From the NCBI GenBank assembly GCA_018340375.1, contig JAFFJZ010000020.1, positions 4,030,001-4,094,000 of the forward strand: a stretch of 64,000 nt of DNA. The letters are read 5' to 3'. The stretch is from Gonatopus flavifemur (Eukaryota; Arthropoda; Insecta; Hymenoptera; Dryinidae). The stretch's first letter is position 1; every line of letters starts with the position of its first letter. This document shows positions 11,061-22,535 of the stretch, in pieces. Below the pieces are notes generated by a model that saw only the letters and a list, made by a program, of their open reading frames with translations, had not been told where the DNA came from and did not search any database. The position numbers and the translations under genes were made by a program.

Positions 11061-12900
11061 CATCTTCTTAACCCTCAGTTACCTCACGGGGGTCTAAAGG
11101 GATTTGAAACCAGCACAAGGATCAAGTTCAAGAACCATACTACATACTACATTTTGATTATGGAAAAAGTTTCATTGAATTGATTACAAAGCACAACGAA
11201 AAGTTAACGAAAACATGCGAAACTAAGTGGGGTGACTGAGTGTTAATACCAATAGACCCCCTATGTGACAAAAAAATCTGGAAAAATGTCGAATTCTCGA
11301 CCGTTTATATGCATCCAGCGAATCCTCGAAGAGTCAACAAACGCTCTGCGATGACCTTTGTCTCTCTGCTTCTCTCTTTCTTTCGTTGCAACATGGAAAA
11401 CGAAGACAAACAACGTAGCTACCCGTGTCGTCTCGTTTGAAGTCCACTTTGTACGTATACAATCCACTCCTACAATCGAGAGTGTACCATCGAAAGTGAA
11501 CGTTTTAAACAATGTTTCATCCACGATACACCTCTTCTTAAGAGTTGAATTTCTCGAAACATATTCTTCCAGAGAAAATGTGGAGAACATTGAAATCCAT
11601 AGGAAAAGAAAACTCATTAGATGGAAAGTATGACGGTATCGTTCTCACGTCATGAATTGGGAAAAATTCTAAATACACACAATAGATGTAAACTCTGTAC
11701 AAGAATACACCCACTAATTAGATGAGGTTTTCTCAAGTTTCAATCAAACGATTCTATTCTCACGCAAAGGGATAATGAATCATATACAATAGCGATGCAG
11801 TGTTCGATATCAATACCATGAACATAACAAGTGGTTCAAATATATCACATCACTACACCCATTTCCCTCAAAATTACTTTCCATTCGAAAGTGGCATCTC
11901 TTTTGTATTCTTTTTTTCTTTCATTCTTTTCCTAATCGCGCATCGTGGAACCTTTTCGTTCGATCGAAACTCGGCTAGAACCGAGTGTCGAACAGGAAAC
12001 CTCGTCTTCATCCTTTCCTATTACATTTGACGCATTATAGCCAATTGGGCAATTTGATTGACTTAATTCGCGCGAGCCCCTGACGTGACATGAGAGATGT
12101 ATAACGTTCGTGTCGGAACGTTGTGAGTTATAACGTAGGAGTAAATATTTCAAAGCAATCCCGAAGGCGTGAATCCACGCCTCGAGTGAACTATAAATCT
12201 TTATATTATTATAAGACTAAAATCCTTAGGAGGGTTTGTAAATGAGGTTTATTAGAATATTCGGCAAACTAAAAATCTCTGGAGTTCTGAAACTGAATGC
12301 AGTTATTATTCTACCACAACTTGGGGTGAAAAATCATCCAAGGTTCAACAGTTGTTTCGAAGACATGATCATTCGAGAGTAGGTACAAAATCATTGATGA
12401 AAGTAAGGGATCGGGTTACAGTAGGCATTTTTTCATCTTCTTCGAAGTCTTGTCCCTTCCCAGAAGATGTGTACACAGTTCTTTCATACGATCCGTACAT
12501 GAAGGTCGTCCGGTGTTCGTTCCACTTTTCCCTCGCAAAAAGGAAGGAAGCAAACTTGCGTTGAATCATGGCAAACACTACGATCTTGACTCTACTTTTC
12601 TTTTCAACAACTTTTTTATGAGTCAAAACTACCGTTTATATATATGAGATATTGAAGAGGCAGTTTTCTTTCCAGGTAGAACAATTTTGTTCCTCTTTAT
12701 ACCAAAAATTCAATCCGCATCGTTATTCGAAAACTCTTTTTCATCTAAATTCGCTTAATAAAAGGACATCATAATTAAACAACATTCTTGGAGCACGGAA
12801 ATAAACGTGAGGTCATTATTTTACTCTGCATAGTTTTTCAAGAGAAATTCTGAGTTGCATAATTGCGTCTGGCATTCTGGTAATGGTATATGAGGGGATG
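11061..12900. other. intron 1 sequence without recognised elements
   Basis: About 1.8 kb. Open frames on both strands over 11261-11633 and 12352-12647 overlap each other and show no family resemblance or splice context; I treat them as chance. No RNA gene seen. Confidence 0.4.
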
Positions 12901-13085
12901 AGTTGATCGCATCTACACTGTAGAAAATGTGGGGAGTTTTCCTGTAGATTGTTGGTGGATTTTGTCCCCTCATCGTGGGGGGATTGTTTTTCCATGAAAA
13001 ATGAGGAATTTTCCCACCACTTTGAGGAACTATTTTGTTTTTTTGGGTGTTAAAGCCTCTATGAAGCTGAAACTGGCAGCCGATT

Positions 13086-13628
13086 CCCAGATAGAAAAAT
13101 GTCTCCATAATGCCATCATAATGGTAACATGCATGCCAAAAAATGTTCGCATAATGGCGCCAAGGTGTTTCCGCATAAAGCATTGTTATTGGTGGCAAAA
13201 CGAAGTGATGGCACCATAATTGAAACATAATGTTTACACAGTAAAAAAAATTCCATCATTGTATAAAAAAGAAGTACGTGTCAAAATTCAAGTGTTGAAT
13301 ATTTAACTACTTGTTAAAATTCAAGTGTTGAATATTTAACACTTTTGTGTGTTCATTTAACACACTGATCAAATGCTGTTCGATCGATTCATTTTCAACA
13401 CATTAAAATGTTATTCGAGTTCAAATTAACACTTTATAAGTGTTACTCTGGAATCAACACACATTGAGTGTGAAGAAAAATGGTTAACATTCGCTTGTGT
13501 GTTGAATTTGACGAAAAATTTTTTACTGTGTACATTCCATGCATCATTGCAAGCTGAGCGGAGTTCATGATGGTATGTTTACGGCACGTTATGTTATAAA
13601 ATATTCAGGGCATGCTTTTCTATCTGGG
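13086..13628. mobile_element. CCCAGATAG-ended element, third level of the nest
   Basis: Ends CCCAGATAGAAAAATG and GCTTTTCTATCTGGG with ATT on both sides (13083-13085, 13629-13631). Removing it restores a sequence collinear with the 42857 copy of the host element. Superfamily unknown; a 3-bp duplication is compatible with Harbinger- or CACTA-type elements. Confidence 0.7.
13237..13530. mobile_element. CACAGTAAAA-ended MITE, innermost level of the nest
   Basis: Ends CACAGTAAAAAAAATT and AATTTTTTACTGTG, flanked by TA. The interior repeats GTGTTGAATATTTAAC twice and is rich in AACAC/GTGTT units in both orientations. Confidence 0.75.
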
Positions 13629-13979
13629 ATTGTTATAACTTTCTACACAAAATTTTCATCAAGGATTTAAGTATCTGAAATGTTTAGTGGAACACTGCTC
13701 AATCGATTTCTGGTATAAAAAAGCTTCAACAACGTTCAATCAAAAGTTGCAACAATCAGCTGCTAGCTTTACGCCTGCTAGTTTCAGCTTCATGAAGCCT
13801 CTACAAATGAAGGAGGAGTCCACCAGATTATGGTGAAAAATTCCCCATCTATGGAGGAACTTTGCTGCCTCCATTTTTTGGGGGGAAATTCCACAATTAT
13901 TTTTCAGAGTATAATTTAGCTGGATGGATAAAAGAAATCTACTGTGTTCTTGTTCTGAACCAAATGACGGATCCCGTGT

Positions 13980-15250
13980 GGAAATCGATTCTTGGCGGCA
14001 GTTTGGGCCAAACTAGGCGTCCTCATTTTATTTCAGGCCCCGTTTTGGTTACCCTTATAGGGCCTAGACAGGATTGTCACGCACTCATTTTCAGGGCCTG
14101 CATAGTATTCCCAACTTGGGCTTATGTAGGACACCCATGATGAAGCCAATGCAGGCGCCGAAACTAGGACCTTTAAAAGGATAATAAATTGTTGCGAATA
14201 TTATCAAATTGAATAAATATTGCAAGGACGGAATCCCAGGTGGAAACTTCCTCGATTGGAAATTGGGCTACCCAAGGCCCTATCTGTATCCGGACCACTT
14301 CGACTGGGCCCTGGACAGGGCCTGGAATGGGCCACTACATTACATTACATACATTATCGGATTGTATAAAAATACAGAACACAGAACATCCTTATTATGT
14401 CTTGCAATTAATAATACAGTCATGTTTTTTCGATCCTTTGACATTCTTCATCGATAGTGTGAACACAGAATCATGGATGGAATATTTTTTTGTGTGCATA
14501 TATTGCAAAAAATCGATCACTCTGCATTTTAATACTTTTCGTCGAAAAAACAGTTTTGAATATATTGCTGTACATGCATTCACACTGGCATCCAATGTAT
14601 ACTGCCACACATCAGTGTTATAATTAGTGTAACAGGCACATGAGGGAATTACCAATATGATTTGAGGACATCCGTTCCTACTAGAAAAAATATCATAGAA
14701 ACTCATACGTTTCAATCAAATTTGATAAGTGTTCAAATACCACTATTGAACCTGATAAAATCTCATCAGGATATATGGGATTCTATAGCGGTATTCCGAC
14801 ATCTGTGAGATTCTTTCAACAGGATTTTTGACGGGTTTATATTAAAAGAAAGAATCAATATAAGGGCAAGGCGGGCTGTAGTTGGGTGCATTGAGATTTC
14901 CAACACAAGGGGAAACGTTGGAAATGCAGCTTGGCTCTACGTGGATGGTGTACAGGTATCCTTAAATTACGATCTTCGGGGGAATACGGGGAGCCTGGCA
15001 AGGCCCTATGCAGGCCGTAGTTCACTGTAAAAAGAAAGTCTTAATCTGTTTGCATCTTAATTTCAGACAATGCTTTTTCCATTGTGTCGGCAATTGTTTT
15101 TTCGGCTTAATTTGTTTGCATCATAGATTCAGCCATGAAATGAGCTGAATTTAAGACTTTCTTTTTACAGTGTTGGTGTGCCTAGATTTTCAAAACAGGG
15201 AGGAACATTGGTGATGCAGCTTGGCCCCATATCGGCCTTATATGGGTGTC
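13980..15250. repeat. GGGCC-rich interspersed repeat, interrupted
   Basis: Segments around 14020-14340 and 14870-15250 share AGGCCCTATG, CAGGGCCTG and GATGCAGCTTGGC motifs and stand out as GC-rich. Between them is AT-rich sequence. The 150-bp MITE at 15023 interrupts the right part. Boundaries are not clear. Confidence 0.4.
15023..15172. mobile_element. 150-bp CACTG-ended MITE, copy 2
   Basis: Same length, ends and orientation as 1861-2010, differing at two positions. Flanking duplication TT. Confidence 0.9.
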
Positions 15251-15586
15251 TCTGAGTTAGAGAAATCAGGCTGGATATCAGCAACCCGACGAAGCCCTTC
15301 AGTGGCTAAAGCTAGGACATCCTAAGCTTGGATACCCAATATAAGTTCATACGGGGCCTATATTCAATACAGGACGCCCGGAAAAATTTCCACACGGGAT
15401 GATGAAATATTCCATTGAAATATCCAAAAGGAACAAGATGGCCAAGTAAGAACACATGGACTCCTGAACGTTCGAAGATCTTGGTTCTCTTGTGATAGTT
15501 GGAAGAACTTTCAAGTCTCAACAGAAAAGTGATTCATTCAAATTCAATGACGAGTTTGTTCACTCTTTTGATTTGGGTTATCTTGT

Positions 15587-15695
15587 CACAGAAAAAAATT
15601 CCCTGCTCCTAATTTCCTTTCAACATCAGCTAAAATTTAGCTATTGCAACTAAAAAAATGGCTGTCTGTCCCACAGCTAATTACTTTTTCCCGTG
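15587..15695. mobile_element. short CACGGA-family MITE
   Basis: Ends CACAGAAAAAAATTCC and ACTTTTTCCCGTG with an internal AGCTnnn...CAGCTAA core. A degraded, internally deleted member. Confidence 0.5.
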
Positions 15696-15699
15696 CGAG

Positions 15700-17440
15700 T
15701 ATAGTTCCTGTGACCACCCTGATCAAAGAAACCCATTCAAGCCCGTTAAAAGTGGCGTTAAAAGTGCCCATTAAGAATTAAAATCCATTGAATTTGAATA
15801 GGAAATCTGCCTTTTTGATGAGAATGAATAGGTTTTTGTAACCAGAGCATGTTGCTTTTTTCTCAGTGCATGTAAAATATTGATTGTTGGTTTGCGGATT
15901 TCTTTGGAGCTGCAAAAGTGATAAACGCTATTCAGAACGTTAAATAGCGAGTGTCGTGGAGATTATCAAAATATGAGCAAAGCGAGCGAAGCGAGCACTT
16001 TCATAATGATAATGATGCGACCGTCACAAGCGGTACTTAAAACCCTATTGAAATCAAACACCCCGATTCGATACTGTGGTTTTTTGGTGAATTTATGAAT
16101 TTTTCACATCATAATTGACACCAGATCACCCTGAATATTGATAGGTGGAGTACAATTACACCGAATTTTCACCGAATCCACACTGATTTTTTACTGAAAA
16201 GAGACCAAAAGATATTAGTGTAAAACATTTACAAATAGAAGTGAGTCAGCAAACTTGGGCCACTTTTCATTTCCCCATTTTTTGTTCGTTAGTAAACAAT
16301 GAAGAATCGAAGAATATATGAAGTACAATCGAAGTATAACTCGTCAGCTTCACTGTGAAATTTTTTTCGTTTGGGTTTTCGAAAAATGTATGTTTTCAAA
16401 TATAATATGAAAATTAGTTGTCATTTGGCTCAAGGCACCTCTTCGACGGTTGCCTTGGGTCACCATTTTCCATACATCTCGGCACCATCAAAAAAAGGAA
16501 CCATTATTCTACGTAATATTGTTTAGGCTGGTGTAAGAATGATCAGAATTGTTTTTTAATAACTTCAAATTAGTTCAGCGTTGATTTTTCACGAGTAAAA
16601 GATTTAATGAGCAAGAAACTGAATTTTTGGAGTAGTAGGAACATGATTTCTTGGGAAAATCGATATTCTCCATGACTTTGATAGCTTTCTTCGATTGATC
16701 CTCATACACATATGTATTTCCCACAGAAACTTTATAAAAAAATAGAAAACATCAAGAAGATTTCGAACTCTGATATATTTTGTTCAAATAAAATTGTTCG
16801 TAACAATGATTTCATTCTTGCATTTATTGAAATGTATTCTCAGATGTTTTCTTCAACTGCCTGGTCCTTTATTAGAAATAAAAATTTAGTTTCACTACTT
16901 TTAATCGAGAAAAACTTGAAACAAAATTTACTTTCATCTTCCGGATATGAGATATATTTTTTTAAAAGGAGGGAAATCCAATTTTCTTAATCAAATTTGG
17001 ATATATATCACTGGAATCACTTTATTCACTTTCGGTAAGAAGAATTAAAAATTTTCTTGTTAATACTTTTCGAAAAAATACAAGTGGCTCAAGGCATACA
17101 CTGTTCCAAGGCTGCCGATTCTTCCCTACACCATGTTTTCATGGTGAAATACCAAAATACCACTGATTTTCCACTTGATTTGCACTGATATCAAATTTAC
17201 ATAAAAAAAAACGGCGTAACATTCTATTAGGAAATGTTAAATGGCGCGCAAAGTCATATTTCCTGGTAATATCCGCCCTAATAGATATCATTCTAGTAAT
17301 TCCTCAAGCTCCGTCAGGCCTGGTGAACCAGGCTTTGTAACTTTCCAAAATTGGTGCGAAATGTCAAGAATTTTTGCAAAGACTCCGTACAAAAGACTCA
17401 CTCCAAAGAATATTCAAATTCATTAGAACAATGCGCGGAA
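15700..17440. other. intron 1 sequence, no clear elements
   Basis: Diverged repeat fragments only. GGCTCAAGGCA occurs near 16430 and 17086 in the same orientation, suggesting an old duplicated element. The ORF-like stretch at 16712-16990 has Lys/Ile/Phe-rich composition expected of AT-rich non-coding DNA. Confidence 0.35.
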
Positions 17441-18347
17441 GTTCTGGTCCACACTGTAAAAAAGAAATTGGTAAATTTACCAAAAACTAGTTCGATAATT
17501 CCGGCAGCATCTAACTCGAAGACGAATTCGGAGGAATCACTAGAATTTTGGTAATTATACCGGAAAATATGATGAATATTTTGACATATGAAACATTGTT
17601 TTAGATTTACTGTGTCGAAAAATGGATAGTTCGGATCGGTCTAGAACGAAAAAGCAATGATTTGATTCTGATTCGTGTAGATTGAATTGTACATAGTAAA
17701 ATAATAATCGCCAAATTATTTGTGTAGTTCAAATTCATGTAGTTTAAATGTGCGTAGACTCAGGTACGACCATCGATTTCCTATGAGTCAACGAAATCCA
17801 CAATTTCTGTTCAAAGGAAGTTTGTGACCTTTGGCCTCTGAATGGATTTGTGAATTCTATGTTAATTCTAGATCGAGTTGAATGGCATTTTAACTATATT
17901 TAGTACGACGATTTAACAAGTCGAGTTGGGCACGAGTCAGAGCAATGCAGTTTTAATGCTAATCGAATCCTAACATTCACTACCATTGCAACCAATATTG
18001 TACTTGTATGTTTTCGAAGAACTGTAACGACCTAAGTCGGTCGAACAAACTATCGAGTGTTTGAAATTTCAAGACGATGTTCGTGTTTTATTAATGATCC
18101 TGCAAGTTCTAGTATTTTAACACCCGTGAATGTTCGAAATAGATCATTATCAATTGTTGAACGTTCGGAAACACGTCAGAATGAAATATGGAGAGTTTCA
18201 GAATATTTGGATGAGGGAAAATCAGTCGTATCACACTTTTGGATAGACTTTTGGATCGCTTTGAAAAATATTTGTAAATTCCCAAGAAGAAAAGTATGGT
18301 GAAAAAATTATGGATTTGTAAATTTTCAGATTATTTGGGAATTCACA

Positions 18348-18637
18348 CACGGAGAAAAAAAATTCGCTTAAACAGTAAAATCTGATTTTGCTGAAGTTTT
18401 TAGCTGTGGTAGCAGAAAATGTTGAATTCTCCTGCAAAACTATTCTATATATAATACCAAATTTTCCTGGAGGAGCAAACATTTTTTGCTGCCACAGCTG
18501 AAAAATCACTGCCGTAGCGAGCAAGATTGCTGTGATAATAAATAGTTTGCTATCACGGCAAAAAATTTGTTGCTCCAGCAAAGGGCACTCAACAAAATTA
18601 GGTTTCGCTGTCACAGGGAATTTCTGTTTTCTCTGTG
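18348..18637. mobile_element. CACGGA-ended MITE in intron 1
   Basis: Ends CACGGAGAAAAAAAATTCGC and TTTTCTCTGTG, with CA on both sides. Interior palindromes such as GCTGCCACAGC match the 381-750 copy. Confidence 0.8.
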
Positions 18638-18772
18638 CAAATTTTATATCAATTTGCAAACAATTTTTGTAACTTCTCAAAGAATGTTTGTTAACTTACG
18701 AAAATTATTTGTGAATTTACAAATAAAAACTCTCCAATTTTTGTTCTGGGAGTGTTCTTACAGTGAATTTCA

Positions 18773-19046
18773 CACGGAGAAAAAAATTTGCCGACGAAGT
18801 ATCATTATAGAATAGTAAATCTTTTTGCTGATCTAACTGAAAATTTGTCACTACAGCTAAATGGATTGCTGAGAAAGCAACATGATGAACAAAAACCACA
18901 AATTCCTCGCTGGACTAGCCAAATTTTCATGATTGAATACAGAATAACAAACAAATTTTGCTAGAGGAGTCGACATTTCTTGCTGTCACAGCAAAAACAA
19001 TTTGCCGCTCCGGCAGACGATACCCAGCAATTCTTTTTTCTCCGTG
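18773..19046. mobile_element. CACGGA-ended MITE in intron 1, second nearby copy
   Basis: Ends CACGGAGAAAAAAATTTGCC and TTCTTTTTTCTCCGTG. Flanks CA and CG differ by one base. Lies 135 bp from the previous copy, in the same family. Confidence 0.75.
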
Positions 19047-19049
19047 CGG

Positions 19050-20211
19050 AATTGAAACTTTGTTGCACATCGAAGCAATAAGAGTTATTCTGTGATTTTG
19101 CGTACTGCAGACTTGTAAATTTCCAATCAGTTAAACGCGATAATAACACGATCCACTGAAAATAACTGAATTACATTATGTTAATCTCGTATTAGGTTAA
19201 CGGCTCTTATTCGCAAGATGCTCCATTGACGTCTTTTCACTGTACTTATTCAAATCAACGACCCTAGAGGCCAACTGAGGTGTACTTGAATCAATTCCCT
19301 CCTATCTTCTATGCGCACATTCTCTTTTACAGTACTTCACGATGAACTATTTGTATGTACAAATATTATCAAATATTTGTGAGTCTCTTATTTTGTGGTA
19401 CAGTATCACTTATGTGAAGGAAGAAAATCTCAATGTATTCAAACCACGTATTTTTCTAATTGACTGCAAGTGAGGTGAATGCGTCTGGATTTTTTTATTC
19501 ACACCACAAAGAAAAATCGATGTGAAGTTACAGAGAAATTCTTGATTAATTCAGACAGCAAAAGAAAAAATTGTCGATAATTGCACCGGAAAATACGATG
19601 AATTTGATTAAATTCCCGGCCGTTTTTACCTCCTGTGACCAGGTTAACTGTTTCCTGAGGAATTTTGGTAAATTTACGAAAAAAAGTGATCAATATTTGA
19701 AAAACATTTATCAACGTTTAGAAAAATGACTGTCAAGTCAGGAAAAGAGAGAAAGATGTTCGTAATGAATTTACCGAAAATTCGTGGTGAAAAATACCAA
19801 ATGTTGATCGTTTGATTGTTATTTTTCATCGTGAAGCTATCATCTTTTGGTATTGCTGCGAAGATAGAGCGTTAGTGGAAAAAGAAAAATTCAAAAATTT
19901 CTCAGAGGACTATTCTGTTACAAAAAAAAACCCTTTGGATCTAAAGCCTTGCTTTGGATTGAGTTGTAAATTAAGTCTGGGCCAAGATAGGGCCTTAGTT
20001 GGTCGAATATTCAGAAAAAGAAATTTCTAGCTGGACAGGAGAAATTGTATGTTCCGAACATGTTAAGCACCTTTTTCATAAAAGAAAGCTTCAATTTTCT
20101 GAAAATTCTAGATTGGTGTAACCCTTTAAGAGCTGTGATATTTGGCTACGACTGTGTAAAAATGCACATGAATTCATCATTCTTATTGCTCATACTTTTC
20201 TCTTATTTCAG
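19050..20211. other. 3' part of intron 1
   Basis: No complete element. GGTAAATTTAC motifs near 19665 resemble those near 17470 and may be old repeat fragments. The pyrimidine tract and acceptor of exon 2 end it. Confidence 0.35.
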
Positions 20212-20339
20212 GACTTGCAAATCATATATTATGGTCTTTTGGGATTAGAAGCGTTACGTCCCTGTAGAGATTCCATTCTTCGAGGACTTTGTAAAATCGT
20301 ACGTTACGAAAGACACCATGCGAATCATGTTTTATATTA
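20212..20339 (+). CDS. Gef26: Gef26 (RapGEF2/6, PDZ-GEF) coding exon 2, start of first cNMP-binding-like domain
   Basis: The acceptor TTCTCTTATTTCAG precedes 20212 and the donor TTA|GTAAGT follows 20339. The exon is 128 nt: 42 codons plus 2 nt, entering in phase 0 and leaving in phase 2. It encodes DLQIIYYGLLGLEALRP, then a helix with SILRGLCKIVRYERHHAN, then VLYY. This aligns by eye with the helix leading into the first cyclic-nucleotide-binding-homology domain of RapGEF6/RapGEF2, including the family's R-Y-E-R turn before the first beta strands. In this family that domain binds cAMP weakly or not at all and is thought to be regulatory. No stop or frameshift is seen. Intron 1 upstream is about 10.3 kb and intron 2 downstream is 1441 bp. 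Confidence 0.85.
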
Positions 20340-21780
20340 GTAAGTATTATTTATAGCATGATATACCAAAGTTTTCAACAATTTTTTCAACAAATGAGAT
20401 CAAGCTGTTATGCGACAAAAAATGAATATTTACATCATATTCCTTGAGAGAATGTTATCAATCCGTTGTAAGAGACTTTTATTGAACTGAATCTACCAGC
20501 GTGGGTTCGATGAAATATCCGATACGTTTTTAACGTAGTGAGAGGAATTATTTTCATTTGTTTAGAGGAAGTTCTCCTGAGAAACGACGAGATTTTGATA
20601 AATTGAATTTACTCAAGGGATAACAGATAATAAAAGCCATGTCTAAATGATGGAAGAACAATGTTACTAATGGTTTCCTTTGTATCAAAATTGAATGCGA
20701 TAATGTCGTGTGTAATTTCCCATTTTACCTGAATAGAATAAAAGAGCTTTCTTGCCTAACGCGGTATTTATGATAGGTAATGAGAATGAATAATAATGGA
20801 TAGTAGAAACCTGACTGATCAAGTCGATCGGTACAGTCGGATAACTACTGTACCACCATAGAACTCTTTCTTATCGGCCAGAGATATCTGACATATGTTT
20901 TGGTTGCGACATTATAGATGTCAGTCTTTTCATGGTGTTCAACTCATTTCAATCAGTATCTTACAAATTGTACTGGTAATAATGTAATCATTAATCATTT
21001 AAATGCACTTATTTTATAAATTCAGTTGATGAATTATATATCCTGAAATTCTGTATTGAGAGACATTTTTGATCTATGTAAATGGCGAGATATCATTTCT
21101 ATAGGATTTTTCTAAGGTTCTACAAAAATTGTGTACAGAGTTCTATACAAATTCCGTCAAATTCTTATATTATTCATATGTAATTCTTCGGCATATTCAA
21201 CTAGCCGTTTTCTATTTTTTCTGTTTTGTTTTTCATTCTCATTTGAATAAACAGGTTCAGCCTTTTTAAGCCTGTTTACGCTGGGTTTTTAGATTTTGTG
21301 TAGAACTACACAAAATTCACTGTAAAAAATATACTTCTTAAACTGCCGAAGAAGTTTGACAGTTTTTTACACAAACTTTTTTTGTAAATTACCAAACAAA
21401 AGTTTGTAAACATTCAAAAAATTTTGTGATTTCACGAAGATTTTTGAGAATTTACAAACTTTTGTTCGGCAATTTACAAAAAAGGTTCGGAAATTATTTT
21501 TCCAAACCAAGTTTGTAAATTTCCAAGCATTTTTGTTTGGAATTCAACAAATTTTTTTTACAGTGTTCCATACAAATTTTATATGAATTCCTTCTAAAGT
21601 TTTATACAATTTTGCACGATTCGACCAACTCCCAAGTATAACCGTGATTTTTTTCCGGATCGTTTTTTGAAATTTTATACCATTAAAAAGTTTTATGAAT
21701 CAATGATGCGAGATTTATTAAGAAAAAAGAAGATCTGACGATTGAAAAAACTAATTGAATTTCTGTTCATCAATTTACAG
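20340..21780 (+). other. Gef26: Gef26 intron 2
   Basis: 1441-bp intron between GTAAGT and TTTACAG. Its only recognised element is the MITE at 21318-21565. Confidence 0.8.
21318..21565. mobile_element. 248-bp CACTG-ended MITE in intron 2
   Basis: Ends CACTGTAAAAAATATACTTC and TTTTTTTTACAGTG; flanking duplication TT. The interior is built of AAAGTTTGTAAA-like units in both orientations. Confidence 0.8.
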
Positions 21781-21864
21781 CACAGGTGAATTGGCTACCA
21801 GTTGGTACATACTTCTCTCAGGATCCGTTTTCATCGATGGATCCATGTTCCTTCCCCGTTCAAG
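21781..21864 (+). CDS. Gef26: Gef26 (RapGEF2/6, PDZ-GEF) coding exon 3, core of first cNMP-binding-like domain
   Basis: The acceptor CATCAATTTACAG precedes 21781 and the donor TTCAAG|GTAAGA follows 21864. The exon is 84 nt: one base completing the previous codon (TA|C, Tyr), 27 codons and two bases (AG) left over. It encodes TGELATSWYILLSGSVF followed by IDGSMFLPRS. The W-Y-I-L-L-S-G-S-V core is the beta-strand signature of the first cNMP-binding-like domain in RapGEF6/PDZ-GEF, and the G-S-M-x-L-P motif is specific to this family and not to general cyclic-nucleotide-binding proteins. The next residues expected are S-F-G-K, from an exon beginning with one base plus a Phe codon. I did not find that exon before the window end. 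The REM, PDZ, RA and RasGEF domains must lie further downstream. Confidence 0.88.
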
Positions 21865-22320
21865 GTAAGATTTGAACGTACATCAATGATAATCTATATG
21901 ATTCATCTACTATTCATGAAAGACTATTTAAACTGCAGTGGAACCTCTGAATATGACATGAATGCCCTATGGAGGCTTATAGGATATCTACATTTCTCCT
22001 CTTGGAGTTTTCAACCCTCGTGGAAAAAATCAATGAAAACCGATGGGAAAAACCAAAAACTAAAGAGAAAAAAATTCATGAAAAATGGAAGATTTGAGCC
22101 GGAACTTTTGTTACAATTTTTCCATTAATTTCTACTGACTTTATTTGAGGGTTCCACGAGGATTCCGCAATTCTCATTCAAACAGATTCTTTTTCAATGA
22201 AACTTAAGGGGCTATAACAAAGTGAACGCTCAAATTTGGTTGATGTTTAGGAATTTTTTCTTAAAAGAAAAGTCTTTCATCGAATGTTTTGAAAGTTTGA
22301 AGACATATTTACCTACAGGG

Positions 22321-22500
22321 GGAAAAAAATTTCTATCGCCACAAATCGAGGTATTATATATAAAATGGCAAATCTTCTTGCTGACGTAGCGAAAAATTTG
22401 CTATTTTAGCTAATTGGATTGCTAAGAAAGCAACATGATTGATTAAGGTAGCAAAGCTTTCGCTGGAAGAGATTGACGGAATATTTTAGCTGCGGGGAAT
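22321..22500. repeat. truncated CACGGA-family fragment
   Basis: Contains GAGGTATTATATATAAAATGGC, TTGCTGACGTAGC and GCTAATTGGATTGCT, shared with 18773-19046, but the terminal CACGGA ends are missing. It directly abuts the mariner relic. Confidence 0.5.
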
Positions 22501-22535
22501 TTGTATTTGAAGTGTATTTGCGGGGAATTTTATTG

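Larger units (their letters stand above)
13061..13793. mobile_element. Mutator-like MITE with 9-bp target duplication, copy A
   Basis: Inverted ends ATGAAGCTGAAACTGGCAGC and its near-complement. Flanks AAAGCCTCT (13052-13060) and GAAGCCTCT (13794-13802) form a 9-bp duplication with one mismatch. Two more copies share both ends and a 9-bp duplication. Another element (13086-13628) is inserted in its left part. Confidence 0.8.
12916..13909. mobile_element. outermost MITE of a four-level nest
   Basis: Left end CACTGTAGAAAATGTGG, right end ATTATTTTTCAGAG, flanked by TA. The ends share GGGGAGTTTTCC/GGGGGGAAATTCC subterminal blocks. It is split by the element at 13061-13793. Relatives lie at about 23610-23868 and 24165-24866. 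Confidence 0.6.

Noticed and set aside
11261..11633. Overlapping 118- and 91-codon frames on both strands in intron 1
   Set aside because: Each is open in AT-poor sequence by chance; no family resemblance, and they overlap on opposite strands.
12821..13228. 135-codon frame on the - strand
   Set aside because: It spans boundaries of several nested MITEs, so it cannot be an old gene.
17452..17614. CACTGTAAAAAAG start and TTTACTGTG end as another MITE
   Set aside because: Flanking dinucleotides do not match and the ends are not good inverted repeats.
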